Positions 1-12,998 are shown, numbered from the stretch's first letter. The stretch is DNA of 64,000 bases from Gibbula magus (GCA_936450465.1 OW388297.1:51006630-51070629), one strand, 5' to 3'. Notes: generated from the letters alone by a model not told the origin. A program made the numbers and translations.

Positions 1-114
1 TGTGTAATAAGATGTTTACCCTTTAAAGTAAATATAAATGACATAAATTATCATTATAAATGGGAAATTTGAAAAAAATAAAATGTGCAAAAAACGTGCT
101 ACTGCCCTTTTAAA
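1..114 (-). repeat. Family A MITE, copy cut by window edge
   Basis: Right part of a family A element in minus orientation. It ends in the A terminus (AAAACGTGCTACTGCCC then TTTTAA) and carries the internal 'GTAAATATAAATGACATAAA' segment seen in the other copies. The left part lies outside the window. Confidence 0.8.
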
Positions 115-944
115 AGTTCAGCATCATGTGAGTATTTATCCATATTTCCTGAAGACGTGATACAAGGTATGGAAAGATCATCACACCTGACACGACGCAC
201 AGAGCCACACCGTAGAGGGCAAGATGCGTCTTCACGACCTGAAATATAATAAACCGAATGGGAAAACGGCGAATGTCACAGTGCTGTAGAATAAAGATTG
301 AAAGAAAGAAATAGAAGAAAATCAACAAGGGAAACGGAAACATGTATATCAGGATTTTCTTCGCATGGAAAATCAGACAAATAAAGGCTTATGTATTTGG
401 CGTAATAATATAATAATGACAAAAAATTATAGGTCAATGATATGACGTCATAAACAGAATGACGCCACATTTACATGTATATCAATGTACTGCAAATCTA
501 ATGGCAAAGACACATTTTTATGCAAGGCAAATGACTCGAATTCATAAATAATACCACTCATTGGTTTACTGTGTACATGTAAGGGTTATGTTATAGATTG
601 ATTGGAATGAATAAAGGAAGCCAATCATAAATTCTAAAGATGTTCGATTAGGCTTAATCTTTCGAGTTTCTGACGTTTATATGAATAAGTAATAGTGCAA
701 AAGATATATTGCAAAAGAGATGTATATGTACATGTATAGGTTATTATGTATAGGATAAAACATGATACAGAGGTTATGCTTGAGATTGAGGTAAGACAGC
801 TGAGAGGGAAGTAATACCGAAAGCGAAACTATTGACTTCCCAAACGATTTCTTACCGAGCGTTTCTAAACCCAAGCATATGATAGGCCGCTACCTATTCG
901 CATATGGAGAACAAAATAAAGCCCATTTTTTTAGATAAAAAAGT
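115..944. other. No gene seen
   Basis: AT-rich sequence with scattered TACATGTA palindromes (472, 574, 729). Short open frames here have no recognisable domain and look like chance frames. Confidence 0.6.
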
Positions 945-1103
945 AGATCTATCTCTCCCTTTATCTCTCTCTATCCATCTATCTATCTCTCCCTCGCTCT
1001 CTCTCTCTTTCTCTATCTATCTATCTCTCCCTATCTATCTATCTCCCCTTCTCTCTCTCTCTTTCTTTCTCTCTCCATCAATGTATCTCTCCCTATCTAT
1101 CTA

Positions 1104-1171
<68 letters not shown>

Positions 1172-1459
1172 TCTCCCCCCTCTCTCTCTATTATATCTCT
1201 ATCTTTCTGTCTCTGTCTGTCTCTCCCTCTCTATCTCTCTATCTCTCTCTATCATCTATCTATCTCTCCCTCGCTCTCTCTCTTTCTCTATCTATCTATC
1301 TCTCCCTATCTATCTATCTATCGCCCCCTTCTCTCTATCTATGTCTCTTTCTTTCTCTATCTATCTATCTCTTCCTATCTATCTATCTATCTATCTATTT
1401 ATCTCCCTCCCCCTCTCTCTCTCTCTATCTCTCCTCTCTCTCTCCTTCTCTCTTTCTCT

Positions 1460-1497
<38 letters not shown>
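945..1497. repeat. Polypyrimidine microsatellite (TCTA/TC)n
   Basis: About 550 bp of almost pure pyrimidine on the plus strand, interrupted only by A of TATC units. It mixes TCTA tetramers and TC dimers with a few TG interruptions, and has a C-run near 1460. The long plus-strand frame through it (Ser/Leu/Tyr-rich, 904-1635) is simply the repeat translated, not a gene. Confidence 0.97.
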
Positions 1498-1501
<4 letters not shown>

Positions 1502-2706
1502 GTTTGTTTAGATCTGTTTCGATATTTTCATCTCCTCCTTACTTTCTAATGAAGGCCGTGATTGCCATTTTAGTAAACGCATGTGGACGTGATGACTTGA
1601 TGTTATATCAACTAAACACGATACTTGTTAAATAATAATAACCATACTTGTTTGGACTTTCTGATAAACATAATCCTTTACATTCTTTCAACCTCTTTTG
1701 AAAAATCTCGTTAATAAACCGTTAACGTATTCACTTCCATCCCTACTTGATACCATAATAGCTTTTACCTTACCTTACAAGTAACGACAATAGAGGTGAA
1801 TATTGCCTTAGGGGACCCAACTCTTTGTCTCAATGCTTCCAATGTACTCTATGCCCTATGGTATACTTTTCACTTTTGAAGTAACCCATAGGACGTCTTA
1901 TTATTAATGATAATTTCAAACATTTCTCCAAAGCATTCACTGTGACGTATAACAATGCGTTATAGAGGGATATGGATGAACGACTGTCAGGCTCGTCCGT
2001 TTGTCCATAGTCCATGGTCATATGCTTGATTGGTTGAGCACAATAAGTTTGATAAATGTTTTAATTAACCTGAGATTACATTAACCCCTTCTGGAAAATG
2101 ATGTTGAAAGGATGCATTAGACCAGTAAACACTTTTCAATATTTGTTCCTTTCAGCAAATTAATTATGAGTTTTACTTACATTCTTACATATAAATTTAA
2201 TTCCATTTTGGTGGAATAAATTCGATTTTGCCATAATAGATCTACAACATGTGCGAGGTTTCCACTAGAGACATGTTTTGTAGTTCTTCAACCATATTTA
2301 ATGAGAGGCTTCAAATATGAACGTTCATTTGTCTGGAAGTCAGCGATTCAGCCTAGCTATGAACATCTTAGCTATAATGTCAGTATGTCTAATTAGTAAT
2401 GCTATTCGTACGGGTGTACACTGGAACAAGTCAATATATTATCTAGAGCAAATTCAGTTACAAATAGGAATGATTATTCATTATTATTGTATTAATGGAT
2501 TTCCCAAATATACGTCAATATGTCTATACTTTGAACCATTACAACGTCGGAGAAAAACAACATTAAATTGCATGTATAAAATCCAAATTCAATTGGCTCC
2601 CAACTATCTTGCTGAACTATTTACCGAAAATGTGGATTAAAACTTAATCATCATTTACGTATTTCCCAAAATATTGCAACCCCTTTAAGTGTCCCTTAAT
2701 CGAGAC
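1498..2706. other. No gene recognised; one unassigned 107-codon frame
   Basis: A plus-strand ATG frame at 2317-2640 encodes 107 residues with no domain I recognise. It has no obvious splice sites and ordinary base composition for the region, so chance is the simplest explanation. Nothing else stands out. Confidence 0.5.
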
Positions 2707-3064
2707 TTAAAGGGGCTATAGCACGTTTTTGCAAAATTTTATTTTTCCAATTTCCTATTTATAATGATAGTTTCTGTCATTCAAATTTACTTAAGAGGGC
2801 CAACCATCGTATTACACAAACCAATTATCCATAGTAGTAATAACGGTGTTGCGTATAAAGCAAAAATTGCATGGCGGACATTTTATTGTGAACACATTTT
2901 ATTATTTCGAATGACAAAAACGATTCCCATGGCTTTACTGAGCCATATACACTCATTTTTAACTTGATTTTGAGAGGAGAGAAGGGTGTTTTGCTATTGG
3001 TGACATTATTTTTCAAATACATGTCATCGACTTATTTGATAAAACGTGCTACTGCCGCTTTCAA
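2707..3064 (+). repeat. Family A MITE, full length
   Basis: Begins TTAA-AGGGGCTATAGCACG and ends ACGTGCTACTGCCGCTTTCAA, so both inverted termini are present. The inside carries the family block with ATTATCC..TAGTAATAACGGTG and GCGTATAAAGCAAAAATTGC. The two frames crossing it are shadows of the repeat. Confidence 0.9.
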
Positions 3065-3929
3065 CAGTCTAGATAATCTTAAGTTTTCCAACAATGTCAG
3101 CAAATAAGAAAGCATCTCCGTTTTTAAAACATCACGATCACCATCACTATAAGTAACATTAATACTTTTATAATAATATTGTTCATGTGGTAAAAGAAAA
3201 TGAAACAATTTGGACTGCTTAGATTCAACAAAATTGAAATGAAATCTGATCCAAATTGCATTTGTGGTACTTATGTTGAAAATTCTTACATGAATGTTAA
3301 CAAAAAACGAAAAAAAAACGTCTGTTATCATTGAAGTGCATACTTTATTCAACGTGTTTGTGATTATATTTTGCAATTAGGTTAGAGGGAAGTGCAGACC
3401 TGTAAATTTGGCAACATATAGATGTATTTCAGGTTTTCAATCCTTCAGTAATGAGACCAAACGATTTATGTAACACATTTATACGTATGCATCACTTCTT
3501 GTATTGTCATTCTTCTTCTTACATTTCTGTCTTGTACGATTCTGGTTGCAAAAGACAATAAGTTTTAAAAACACCTTAGACAAGTAACAAATTTATTTGG
3601 AAAAGCAAAAGTTCCATCCTGAATTTTTATATCATTATTATTAATATGAGCGTTAATACATACATGCAGTTTTGAGTTTTTGTGTTACTGCTGTTTATGT
3701 GCATAGGTAACTTATAACTAAATCATAACAAAAGGGATATACACATAATTACATTCATCACGGGACTTAAAGGGACAGTTGTAGTATATTGGAGCCGAAA
3801 CTTTTGTATTAAATCGTATTTGTATTAATTCAAATGAAATACATTCTCAGTTGCCAATTTAAATTTAAAATTTGATATTGTATTAATTCATAATTCCGAT
3901 ATCCTAAATGTCCAGACGAAAACAACACA
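3065..3929. other. No gene seen
   Basis: AT-rich sequence with no coding signature I can support. The minus-strand frame at 3032-3376 starts inside family A sequence and shows no domain. Confidence 0.55.
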
Positions 3930-4216
3930 ATGATGATAGCGCAGTGGTCAGCGCGTTCGGCTTCGGATCAAAAGGTCCGAGGTTCGAATCCCGCCAGGGG
4001 CACGGCAACTTTGTCTGCAGTAGAGAACTGTTCTACACGCAGTAATGTTTGGGTGCAATGCTACACTGAATTTCAGCTTAGTACCACCCAGCCGATGCTC
4101 GATGCTCGCAATGCATAGCCACATGGCACTGCGGGCTTTCTCCCTGTCGTAATACTAGCAGCCGCGATATAAGCGAAATACTCTTGAACCCCAACTCACC
4201 TCACCTCACCTCACCT
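3930..4216 (+). mobile_element. tRNA-derived SINE, near full length
   Basis: The head has an RNA polymerase III A box (TAGCGCAGTGG, 3937-3947) and B box (GGTTCGAATCC, 3981-3991), as in a tRNA. About 200 bp of unique body follows, then a CTCAC pentamer tail at 4195-4216. The same sequence recurs on the minus strand at 61142-61465, as head only at 46421-46497 and as body only at 32838-33022. The small frame in it is a shadow. Confidence 0.9.
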
Positions 4217-6499
4217 ATATCATGACGACCCAGAGTAATGATACAAAGGCAAGAAGGCAATGTATGCCTATGCCAATATCTTTATCAATTAAATCATTAC
4301 ATTTAATCAATTTGTAACTTAAATGCTAATTTAACATTCTGTCCGAAAACCATTTTGAAAATGCAAATTCTGGACCAAATGGGTCTTTGAAAAGAAAAAA
4401 AGAACAAAAAAAAACAAAGAATTAAAAAAGTAAGTATTATATCCTGATGAATAAAATTGTGAAAAGTACTCTTTACAAAACATAAAACATTTATAGCAAT
4501 ATCTCATTTTTATTCTGTTTGTTTTGTTTGTTTCTTTTACTAGGGAACATAAAACTATTGCATATGTTCATCACAATATTGAACACAACTTAAATATGAT
4601 ACAATTCTCTGGCAGCAATATTTTGTTTTATGAAATATATGTTTATGTACAAACATCAAGAATATAATTCGAGAAAATCGAATTGAAATGACATTATAAG
4701 GTAAAAATGATTTGTCATGACGTGCTACCATCATGTTAATGCAGAAAGGTATCGTATTTATCGTTATATTTATTTATCATGTGGCATTATATTATAAAGA
4801 CATTATATAACGTTAATGTATATTAAATCGGTTAATTCATATTTGAATATATAAGAGAGCGTGTTAGAAATCGTATATCATACTTACATACTCGGATAAT
4901 GTTTCTTTTGATATTTTACCTTCTTATTATAAATATGATGAATGTTTGTTAAAGGAATGTTGTAAACTTTGAAAGTTTCAATAGAAAAATAAACAGTCAT
5001 TTTCCATTCCACATTAGAACATATCAGACATGTACACAACTACATGTACACTCAAATAATTTAATCATGAAAAAAGTTACAATAATTTGTATTTGCAAAA
5101 TATATATGTTTATGTATATTATAAGTATTTGTGACATGCAGAAACGACTCTCCACTTATTTAAAAGTGTCTCTCATTCGTGAAACATACATTTCAATCAA
5201 ATCTATTTATTTTCAAATTAACTTTACTTTGCACAACTTGTTTCTTCATCAGTATACCTATCTATATATCTGCCTATGTCAGCATGATGTTATGTCTTCT
5301 ATTACTAAACTTCTTAATGACAATAAGAGTAATAGCATTGCAAAAATCTAGACAGAATCCCATACTTCATGATAAGACTTTGGTACTGAGTTAAAACCTT
5401 TTGATGTTAATGTTAACAGTTACCCAAAGAATATCAGATCCCTCCGGCCAGAATTATCTAATATAGCATTTAACATTAACAATTAATAAATTGAACGTAA
5501 CATATATCTAAGAAATAAAATAATATATGATACTTACCATCTTCAAATGGTGTCGAGTTTGGGAAACACCGACACTGTTAAGTTTCGCAAATATATATAG
5601 TACTGCCATCAAAAGATATTAATTTCGGCAAATCCTTTAAGCCAATTAATTAGACAAACGACAAATCAGTGAACGAAGACTAAAACAAAAGATCTATCAT
5701 GCGAAAGCATTGGCTATATTGTGATCTTATAACCAATATTTGGCCAGATCAATGGGTGCAAGGAGTTTTGCTCCTCCTACGATGACAACAATGGTTTATA
5801 ATTACTCTCCACCAAGGAATAACCGAGATAAGGATGGGACATGGTTCATTTAGTAACTTTTGTTTCAAGGAGAGAGGAAATCATGTGTAAATTCGCATAT
5901 CCCCAATGGTTCATTAAGAGAAAACAAGTGTCGCATTAAAGAATAAATGGACCCAAGATAACTATAAGTTGTTGCAAGCTCATCAACATTTTGGCCATTG
6001 TTTTAGTTTTGTAATCCCTTGGAACTAAGAAACACAAAATAAAAATCAATTTACGATTGCGCGAACAAACATGACTGAAGGTATGGGTTACGCCTGTTTT
6101 GAAAATCGTGATCCAAATTAACCTTTATTTTGTTTAGATATTGCTACATTGTGTTAAATGGTATTTATGAATGATCTCGAATGATCAAAATGTATCTGGC
6201 TTAAAAGCTTCGTGTGTTTCTATGTTTGACTATATTAGTCCAATATTACACAATGAAAATTCGATCAAGATTGATACGTCCTTTCGGTTTTAAATATCAT
6301 GGTCAAATTGCAAATGTTTTGAACATTTTTCTTTTTACATACTTCAAAAGCCTCTTTACATGTAACAATCTGCTCTCCCTCATATATTCATCTGTACTCA
6401 TCAGTGTATCCACAACGCAGCTTGTCAATAATATACTGAATATGTTAGACTTGATTCGATGTTCCTTCATCTGTAAATTTACGTTTTAAATGTGAAGAA
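4217..6499. other. No gene seen
   Basis: AT-rich, with several short frames (around 5067-5394 and 6214-6489) rich in Ile, Leu and Phe and without domains. A small palindrome lies near 5760-5780 (GGAGTTTTGCTCC). I see nothing else. Confidence 0.5.
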
Positions 6500-7110
6500 A
6501 TTTTTTAATCAAATCATCCGTTGCAAGATGACAGCGCTGTGGTCACCTAAATGCCCATACATTTCATCATTCCTTCAAAATACTTACTTACTATGAATAC
6601 GTTATTCGTTATGTTTGTACATGTCCAACTTGTATTGCAGTACGGTTGTTTTACATTTACAATTATCCATTTTATATAGAAATTATTCATTTCTGATGAC
6701 ACTAATCAAATTATCGTCATTTCAGTGCATTTTATTTTATCCAGACGTTTCTATAACTAGTTTCCTTTCAAAATCAGATATTGTAAATTATTGTCATATT
6801 ATTACACACATGTATTGATGAAGTATTGAAGAATGGATATTGTGTTGTGCATGATTTTGTAATTTAGAGGTATTAATATAGGTGCAATGTTTTTTACAAA
6901 TCCATTCAACTTTCTTTGAATACCTACAGCTGTATACAACAACAAAATTATTTACCTACTTGTGTATTTCAGTGCAAATATCATGTAATTCGGCATGTCT
7001 TTGAAGCATCGAATCAACGCGAAAACTAAACCGAACTGATTTGATGTCTGTGAAATATTCAGTAAGTGATCAACTTGATCAAACATACAGAATATATTTC
7101 TTGATATTTC
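6500..7110 (+). repeat. Family F dispersed repeat, copy 1
   Basis: Matches the reverse complement of 43440-44080 almost throughout, for example GTGTATTTCAGTGCAAATAT followed by CATGTAATT, and the motif ATCAACGCGAAAAC. A shorter third copy lies at 31045-31280. No coding content was recognised. Confidence 0.75.
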
Positions 7111-7129
7111 TTTTTCATATGACGAACAA

Positions 7130-8170
7130 TGAAATAATGGGAATTACCAGTGAAATAAACTGTCTACAGTGAAAATTACTTATAATTTCGTTGCGACCAG
7201 TGACTGACATAATTTGACGTCATAAAACAATGGTCTGACGCGGGGAATTGGCTTATGACATCACAGTGTTACTGTGTTGACGGGATGTTCCTAGCGGCCG
7301 TTCGGCGCGAAAACGACCCTTTTCGGACGTAATTACAAGGAAGACATCATATAATAAATAGAATATCCGTCAATTCTTAACAAATACCATGTTTATCTCA
7401 TCTCGTGAGATAGAAAAGTTATATATTTTCACTCGTGGCTTCGCCACTCGTGAAAATATAACCTTTCTACCTCACTCGATGAGATAAACATGGTATTAGC
7501 CAAGAAAAGACAGATATCCTCTTTCTCGAAATAATCATTCAATGTATTTGTGATGAAATTGTTCTCGTTAAGTCAAAATGAAAACTTTTATTCGAAAATT
7601 AATGAAATTTGAATTTTCAAAATGTGACCCCCTTTTATTTGCCAAATTTCCCAAACATACACATATAGATAAAAAAAACTTTTGGTACGCACCTGCGTTA
7701 TTGTTTAAGTCACGTTTTACTGATAAATGTGAGCAGGATATACGCTATTGGCGATGACTGTTAAACCAGCCTTTGTTTCAAATCTCCAATGTACGATTTA
7801 CTTACATTTATTACTCAAACGTGGTGAGATCATTCATTAGATAACAATAAGTTGGTTACACACATGTGTGATACCATCGCGTATTGCCGTAACGTCATAA
7901 TCGGCGCGTGACGTCATAGTCGTTTTTGGTTGACGTCACAATGTTAGCCGCGCGACTGCACTAGCGAGTGATCTATTTGCAAGTAAGCGTCACTAAAAAC
8001 GATTTCCTTGCAATTCAGCGCTATTTACATCATTGAGTAATAAATAAATTACTAAACTCGGTCCCGTTTGATAACATGTTTATGAAACTCGTGAATGGCA
8101 TCGGTATTTAACTCGCTTTCGCTCGTTAAAATACCAATCCATCCATTACTTTCGCTGCCCAAACTATATT
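7130..8170. repeat. CRE-rich hairpin element, copy 1
   Basis: The first part (7130-7500) matches 21710-22030 closely: CCAGTGACTGA, ATAATTTGACGTCATAA and the CGAAAACGACC block. TGACGTCA-type motifs recur at about 7215, 7907 and 7931. Two hairpins lie inside, at 7385-7495 and 8103-8135. This is a non-coding dispersed element, richer in CpG than its surroundings. Confidence 0.65.
7385..7495. repeat. Near-perfect 50-bp-arm hairpin
   Basis: Left arm 7385-7439 begins TACCATGTTTATCTCATC. Right arm 7442-7495 ends GATGAGATAAACATGGTA. They meet at CACTCGTGGC-TTC-GCCACTCGTG, leaving a loop of only a few bases. Confidence 0.9.
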
Positions 8171-8446
8171 TACAGAAACGAAAAGCTGAACTGGGAGATA
8201 TTACTATTCGTGTGCATGTTTAAATAAGGGAAGGCAGGTTTTATTAACAAAAGCATCCTGCACTACAGGACGAGTGCTTATGATTCTTTGTGTGGTGTTG
8301 ATCTCACAAAATAATATGAAATCCAAATAGTCGAATAATGTTATTATAACATACATGAATGCATCCGGAAACGGAAGCATCTGGGGAACATTATGGAATG
8401 AAAGTGTAGTATTAGTAAAGCGGAATAACATTACAGTTTTACGTTA

Positions 8447-8690
8447 TATTTTTTCAGAATCTTTTAATTTGACCTTTTTCGAACTTTTTGACCAAAATGG
8501 TAGTGTTTGGATTACGATATACAGGACTTTTTAAGTAACTTTGTATCTTTTCTGTGAAGAAATAAATTAAATGTTATGAATGAATTGACCGTAAGCGTTG
8601 AGAGAATTGTTTCAGAACGAATCGCCCGTAGGTCGAATATACATAACCGTAAACAAATTATTTGTCTATGTTTCTTATGATATATTATAT
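8447..8690 (+). repeat. Family D dispersed repeat, copy 1
   Basis: Matches 11198-11440 in the same orientation. Shared stretches include TTTTTCAGAATCTTTT, AGCGTTGAG and TTTCAGAACGAATCG followed by CCGTAGGTC. No coding potential recognised. Confidence 0.75.
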
Positions 8691-9639
8691 GATATATAAA
8701 CAAGTTTCCTTTCCTAAAAGACTTGAAATTGGAAACTACCATCATCTACTTATATAATTATTTCAAGTGTATACAGTACATGTAGGTCCCTTGGTCCAAA
8801 TGCAGGGACGATAAACTCAAACTCACCTCACCTCCAAATGCAGGGATACATTTACATGTAAAGAATACAACACACTTATAAAGCTTATACATGTAAGTTT
8901 GATGACAGAAAAAACATAATCAAACACATGCTATTTCTTGTAAATGTATACACATTACGTACATGTATGCGTAAAAACCAAAAGGCAATTTTTTTAAATA
9001 TAAATTTCATATTGGCAGTACGAATGTTTTAGAACTATATTATGTATTTGCATATTTCAAATTATATTTTCGGTACGTAATTATTAAGACAAATACTTTA
9101 ATGGACATTAACAATTCTAGTGCTCTTCCATTATGTCAAAGAGGGCAAATCCTGAACAATCTGCTACCTTTAAGCCATCTACAATCATTAAAGGTAGCAG
9201 ATTCGATCGAAATTTTGTTAGTATTTTAAGAACTGTTTAATCTTAAATCTCAGATAATATTTTTAAAATACACTATTTATCTGATACTATTTTTTCAGTC
9301 TTGAATTATTTTGAACAGTTTTGATTGAACGTATCTCGAGTTTTAATTTTTTAGAGATAACTTTGTCTCTTACAAAAATGTACACATGCGAAAAGAGCTA
9401 CTTTCTTATACAAAATTTCATGGTTTTTTTCTAACGTTTTGTACATTAATTGTCTTTTTTTATTAGTTCTTACACATGTTATTGAATGATATTTACACAA
9501 AGATGAACACAATCCCATGCCCATTAGTTACTCTGTCATGTAATGGATTTGATTACAAACGTTAAACAAGTCTCCGTAAAAATAAACAAATGTTAATACG
9601 TTTCTCATAGAAAAAAATAAACATGTCTTTAATACGATG
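8691..9639. other. No gene; SINE tail scrap and back-to-back termini
   Basis: Positions 8815-8836 hold CTCAAACTCACCTCACCT, which looks like an isolated SINE tail. At 9160-9203 two inverted 16-bp sequences face outward (see findings). Otherwise AT-rich with nothing recognised. Confidence 0.5.
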
Positions 9640-10050
9640 ACCTCATTTTATGTCTTTTCAAGAAAACTTAAGTTTTGAAATCACCTTTGTCAAAATGTGT
9701 TTTGGCCAGAATGGTTTTTAACTTAAAATGTAATTAATAAGAGATGCTGTCGACATAAAAATCATCTTTAACTTAAATTTGTCGACGTGTCTTTACTGTG
9801 GGACGTCATAAAACAAGCCATAAAAACCCTTTTCCACTCTCCTGTCTCGTCTTGTTAAGGAGACTGAAACACGATGATATCCTAAAATGTGTGTTTCTCA
9901 GAAATATGAACATATACATGTAATGTTTTGAAATTTCAAATCTAGTTCAGATGGTTTCTGAAAACATGGTGTATTTCTTTCATAATTTTACCTGTTTATC
10001 ACTTGATTGAATTATCTTGTATTTTGAATGGTGACATACCTTTCACAGTT
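9640..10050 (+). repeat. Family C fragment
   Basis: Shares with the full copies the order: GGCCAGAATG, GTCGACATAAA, GACGTCATAAAACAAGCCA, CTCCTGTCTCGTC, then TATCACTTGATTGAATTATC. Both terminal inverted repeats are missing or decayed. Confidence 0.75.
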
Positions 10051-10373
10051 GATTTTTTTTTGTCTTGGTCAAAGCATGTATACATTTCATTTGTAATTTA
10101 ACATATGAATCCCAACAGTGTTTATAGCTCTTGTTTTACAAAAACAAGTTATAGGTGTTCATCTAATGACAGTTAAATACTTTATGACATATGACATACA
10201 CAGTTATAATTATTATGTAAGTATCAGCATGGTGACATGGTTCAGCCGTCGTTACTGAAAACACTCTTTAAAGAAGTATATGCATGAAAGATGCTTGTTT
10301 TCTATTATCCTATCTGCATTCGTGTGTGTATAATTCAAACCATAAATTCATTCCCCAAGGACCGACTTTTTCC

Positions 10374-10685
10374 TTAAAGGGGCAGAAGAACGTTTTTTCA
10401 AATTTTCTTTTTTAAAATGTTCCATTTATTATGATAGTTCATGTCATTTATATACATTTCAGTGGGCAAACTATCTTATTACACAAACCAATTATCCGTA
10501 GTGGTAATAACCGTGTTGCGTATAAATCAAAAATTGCATGGCGGCCTTTTTATTGTGAACACATTTTATTATTTCGAATGACAAAAACGATTCCTATCAC
10601 TTTACGGAACCATGTACACTCATTTTTAACTTGATTTTCCAAAGAGATAAGGGTGTTTTACTATTGGTGACACTATTTTTTAATT
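10374..10685 (+). repeat. Family A MITE, 3' end missing
   Basis: Starts TTAA-AGGGGCAGAAGAACG and contains the full internal block, but stops near 10685 without the right terminus. Confidence 0.88.
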
Positions 10686-11197
10686 CTTAACTCAAATGTA
10701 TTACTTGTAAAATTGATACTACATCAACACGCGTTTACTTCAGTATGCTATGTCACAATGTACAAGCCACTTTGAGTCATTTATGAAGTTGCGTTTGTGC
10801 GACGATAATTTATTTTATACAAATATTCAACTGTAAAACATCTTAACACCGAAAGCAAATAGGTCTGTTAAGAATCAATGGGATCTTGCTCATTCCTTTT
10901 GCGAGAAAATATTTTCATAAATTGCACTCTTGGGCGTAAATATATCCTCGTTTAACTGGTAGCACTCATATGTTTTCCAATGAAGCATAACAATTATGAG
11001 GTTCTATGCTATGGATTCGCAATATCGATTTTATCGATTCCTCGTGGTTAGAAATCCGTATCATGAATACCTACTGTACGTTATTAAGTATGATGTATGA
11101 TTGTTGGTATCGACAATGAACCAATTATCAATAAATGACTATTGTTAATACTTCTGTGCATTCACCTCTCAGTTGAAAGGGTATTTGAAGGTTGTTG

Positions 11198-11440
11198 ATA
11201 TTTTTCAGAATCTTTTTAATTGACCTTTTTAGAACTTTTGGACAAAAATGGTATGACGAAGTACAGGTGGCTGAGTTTTCTTTTTAAATAACTTTTTAAC
11301 TTATCTGTAAAGGAATCATGCTATGGATGAATTGACGGTTAGCGTTGAGCGAACTGTTTCAGAACGAATCGTCCGTAGGTCCAATAGACACAAGCGTTTT
11401 ACAAATTATTTGTTTGTGTTTCTCTGTGTCAACTGTTGTT
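11198..11440 (+). repeat. Family D dispersed repeat, copy 2
   Basis: Direct-orientation partner of 8447-8690, about 2.7 kb apart, with the same order of conserved segments. Confidence 0.75.
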
Positions 11441-11689
11441 AGGAGAAATATGATATATTATTAAACAATACAATCACCTGTCATCAAAAAGAACCGTTGT
11501 CAAAAGGAGCTGATCCATGAAGATTAATTATGCATTATATACTATACAAGCATCCCAAAGGTATGATAATCAACGATAGACTCCACATAATCATATATCC
11601 TGCGATGTCATACTGAACACTGTATCTAATATATGTCGGAGAGATATTTTATTTCGAATGTGTTGTTCTTCAAATATCAGTGAGCTCTT

Positions 11690-11896
11690 TGAAGGGCATT
11701 TAGAAGTATACATAAGAACAGGAAGATTTTCTGGATAATAACTTTTTTAATGTGAAAATACACGACGTTTCGGGGTATATGCTAACTGCTTCACCACGTG
11801 GTACATTTTCCCTGATGAAGGAGTGAGCATATACCCCGAAACGTCCTGTATTTTCACATTAAAGAAGATGTAATCCATAAAATCTTCCTATTCTTA
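11690..11896. mobile_element. Penelope-like terminal fragment, inverted pair with hammerhead-like core
   Basis: Two arms of about 80 bp (11714-11793 and 11813-11896) are inverted copies of each other. Both contain TTAATGTGAAAATAC and the block CGTTTCGGGGTATATGC. On the plus strand the right arm reads CTGATGA (11812-11818), a short stem-loop, then GAAA (11838-11841) and CGTC. That is the order of the conserved core of the hammerhead ribozymes known from Penelope-like elements. Stem II here has one mismatch. The left arm is more decayed. Related cores lie at 18903-18932 and 33384-33413. Confidence 0.6.
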
Positions 11897-12998
11897 AATA
11901 TAAATGAGACAATAAATACGTTTATGCTGTATGTTATACTAGTGATATTTGAATATTGACTCAATGTATTTGTTCATGGTTAATTGAAAAAAAAATACTT
12001 CCTTTCAAATGGTCATGGTGTTGGTTGCAACATGTTCTCACAATTGTTGTAAAGCTATTCGGAGAATTAGTATTTCGGTTTTTCTAATTTTCCCCATGTT
12101 CTCTTCATGACTCCGTTTGATAAAAATGACACTTCGATTTAAACCAACGTGATGTATATTCCAAAGGTAGTCAGAGAAAAATAAGTAAATTTGTTAGAGA
12201 GCTGGATATTGAACGCTGTATATATTATGTAAACGTGTAACACTCTCATACTAGATTGATAGATCCTCAACAAAAAAAGGTAGAACAACCCATTACTCAA
12301 TAAATACGTGTCATGATAATCATATTATAAACTAGCTAATAATTCAATATTGAAAATTGGGAGGGCCCTTAAATATTTGATTTTGAACGTTTAACATGTT
12401 TTGTTTTTTCCTGGTCTTGATAGTGTTTGTGTAGGTAGTCGTACATGTACATGTAGGACAAGTGTCCATATGAACACAATTTTCTTCCTGGTAAATATAC
12501 CCAGCTGATACGAGTGTGCTTGGTGCACTGACGCTAAATTTAAAAAATGCATTTGTGAGAAAAATATATTATTAAGTTTTTGTAACTGTAATATACCCCG
12601 AAATGGTATATTATTGACAGATGTTAGTATTTCGTAGCAGTCGTGTAACAAATGTCACTGCCCACATATGACCTGGAGACATCGAAATGTATATTTTTGT
12701 TCTGTTCTGTGGTTCAACTATTTTTAAGTAATTATATATTTCTTAAGTGATGTTTAAGTATATGGTGATGCAGTGATACCGTTATGGATGTATGGTTATA
12801 CTGGAAACCAAATGTAACCAAAAACCAAAATGTAAGCATGTGTTGAAATAATTAAGGTAAATAAGTACACAAACACGTCGACACTGCAATTATTTCCGTG
12901 ATACATATGTGTTTAGTGAACAGTATTGACACCTAAAAAACATAATTAACTTAATTTCTTAGAATTATCATGACGTTTTTGTGAACAGCGACAATAAC
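11897..12998. other. No gene seen
   Basis: AT-rich intergenic sequence. The 86-codon minus frame at 12391-12651 has no domain I recognise. Confidence 0.5.

Noticed and set aside
904..1635. A 243-codon open frame on the plus strand
   Set aside because: It is a Ser/Leu/Tyr translation of the pyrimidine microsatellite; no domain and no unique sequence of length.
3930..3992. A functional tRNA gene
   Set aside because: A and B boxes are present, but the tRNA folds poorly beyond the head and the sequence continues into a SINE body found at several other loci.
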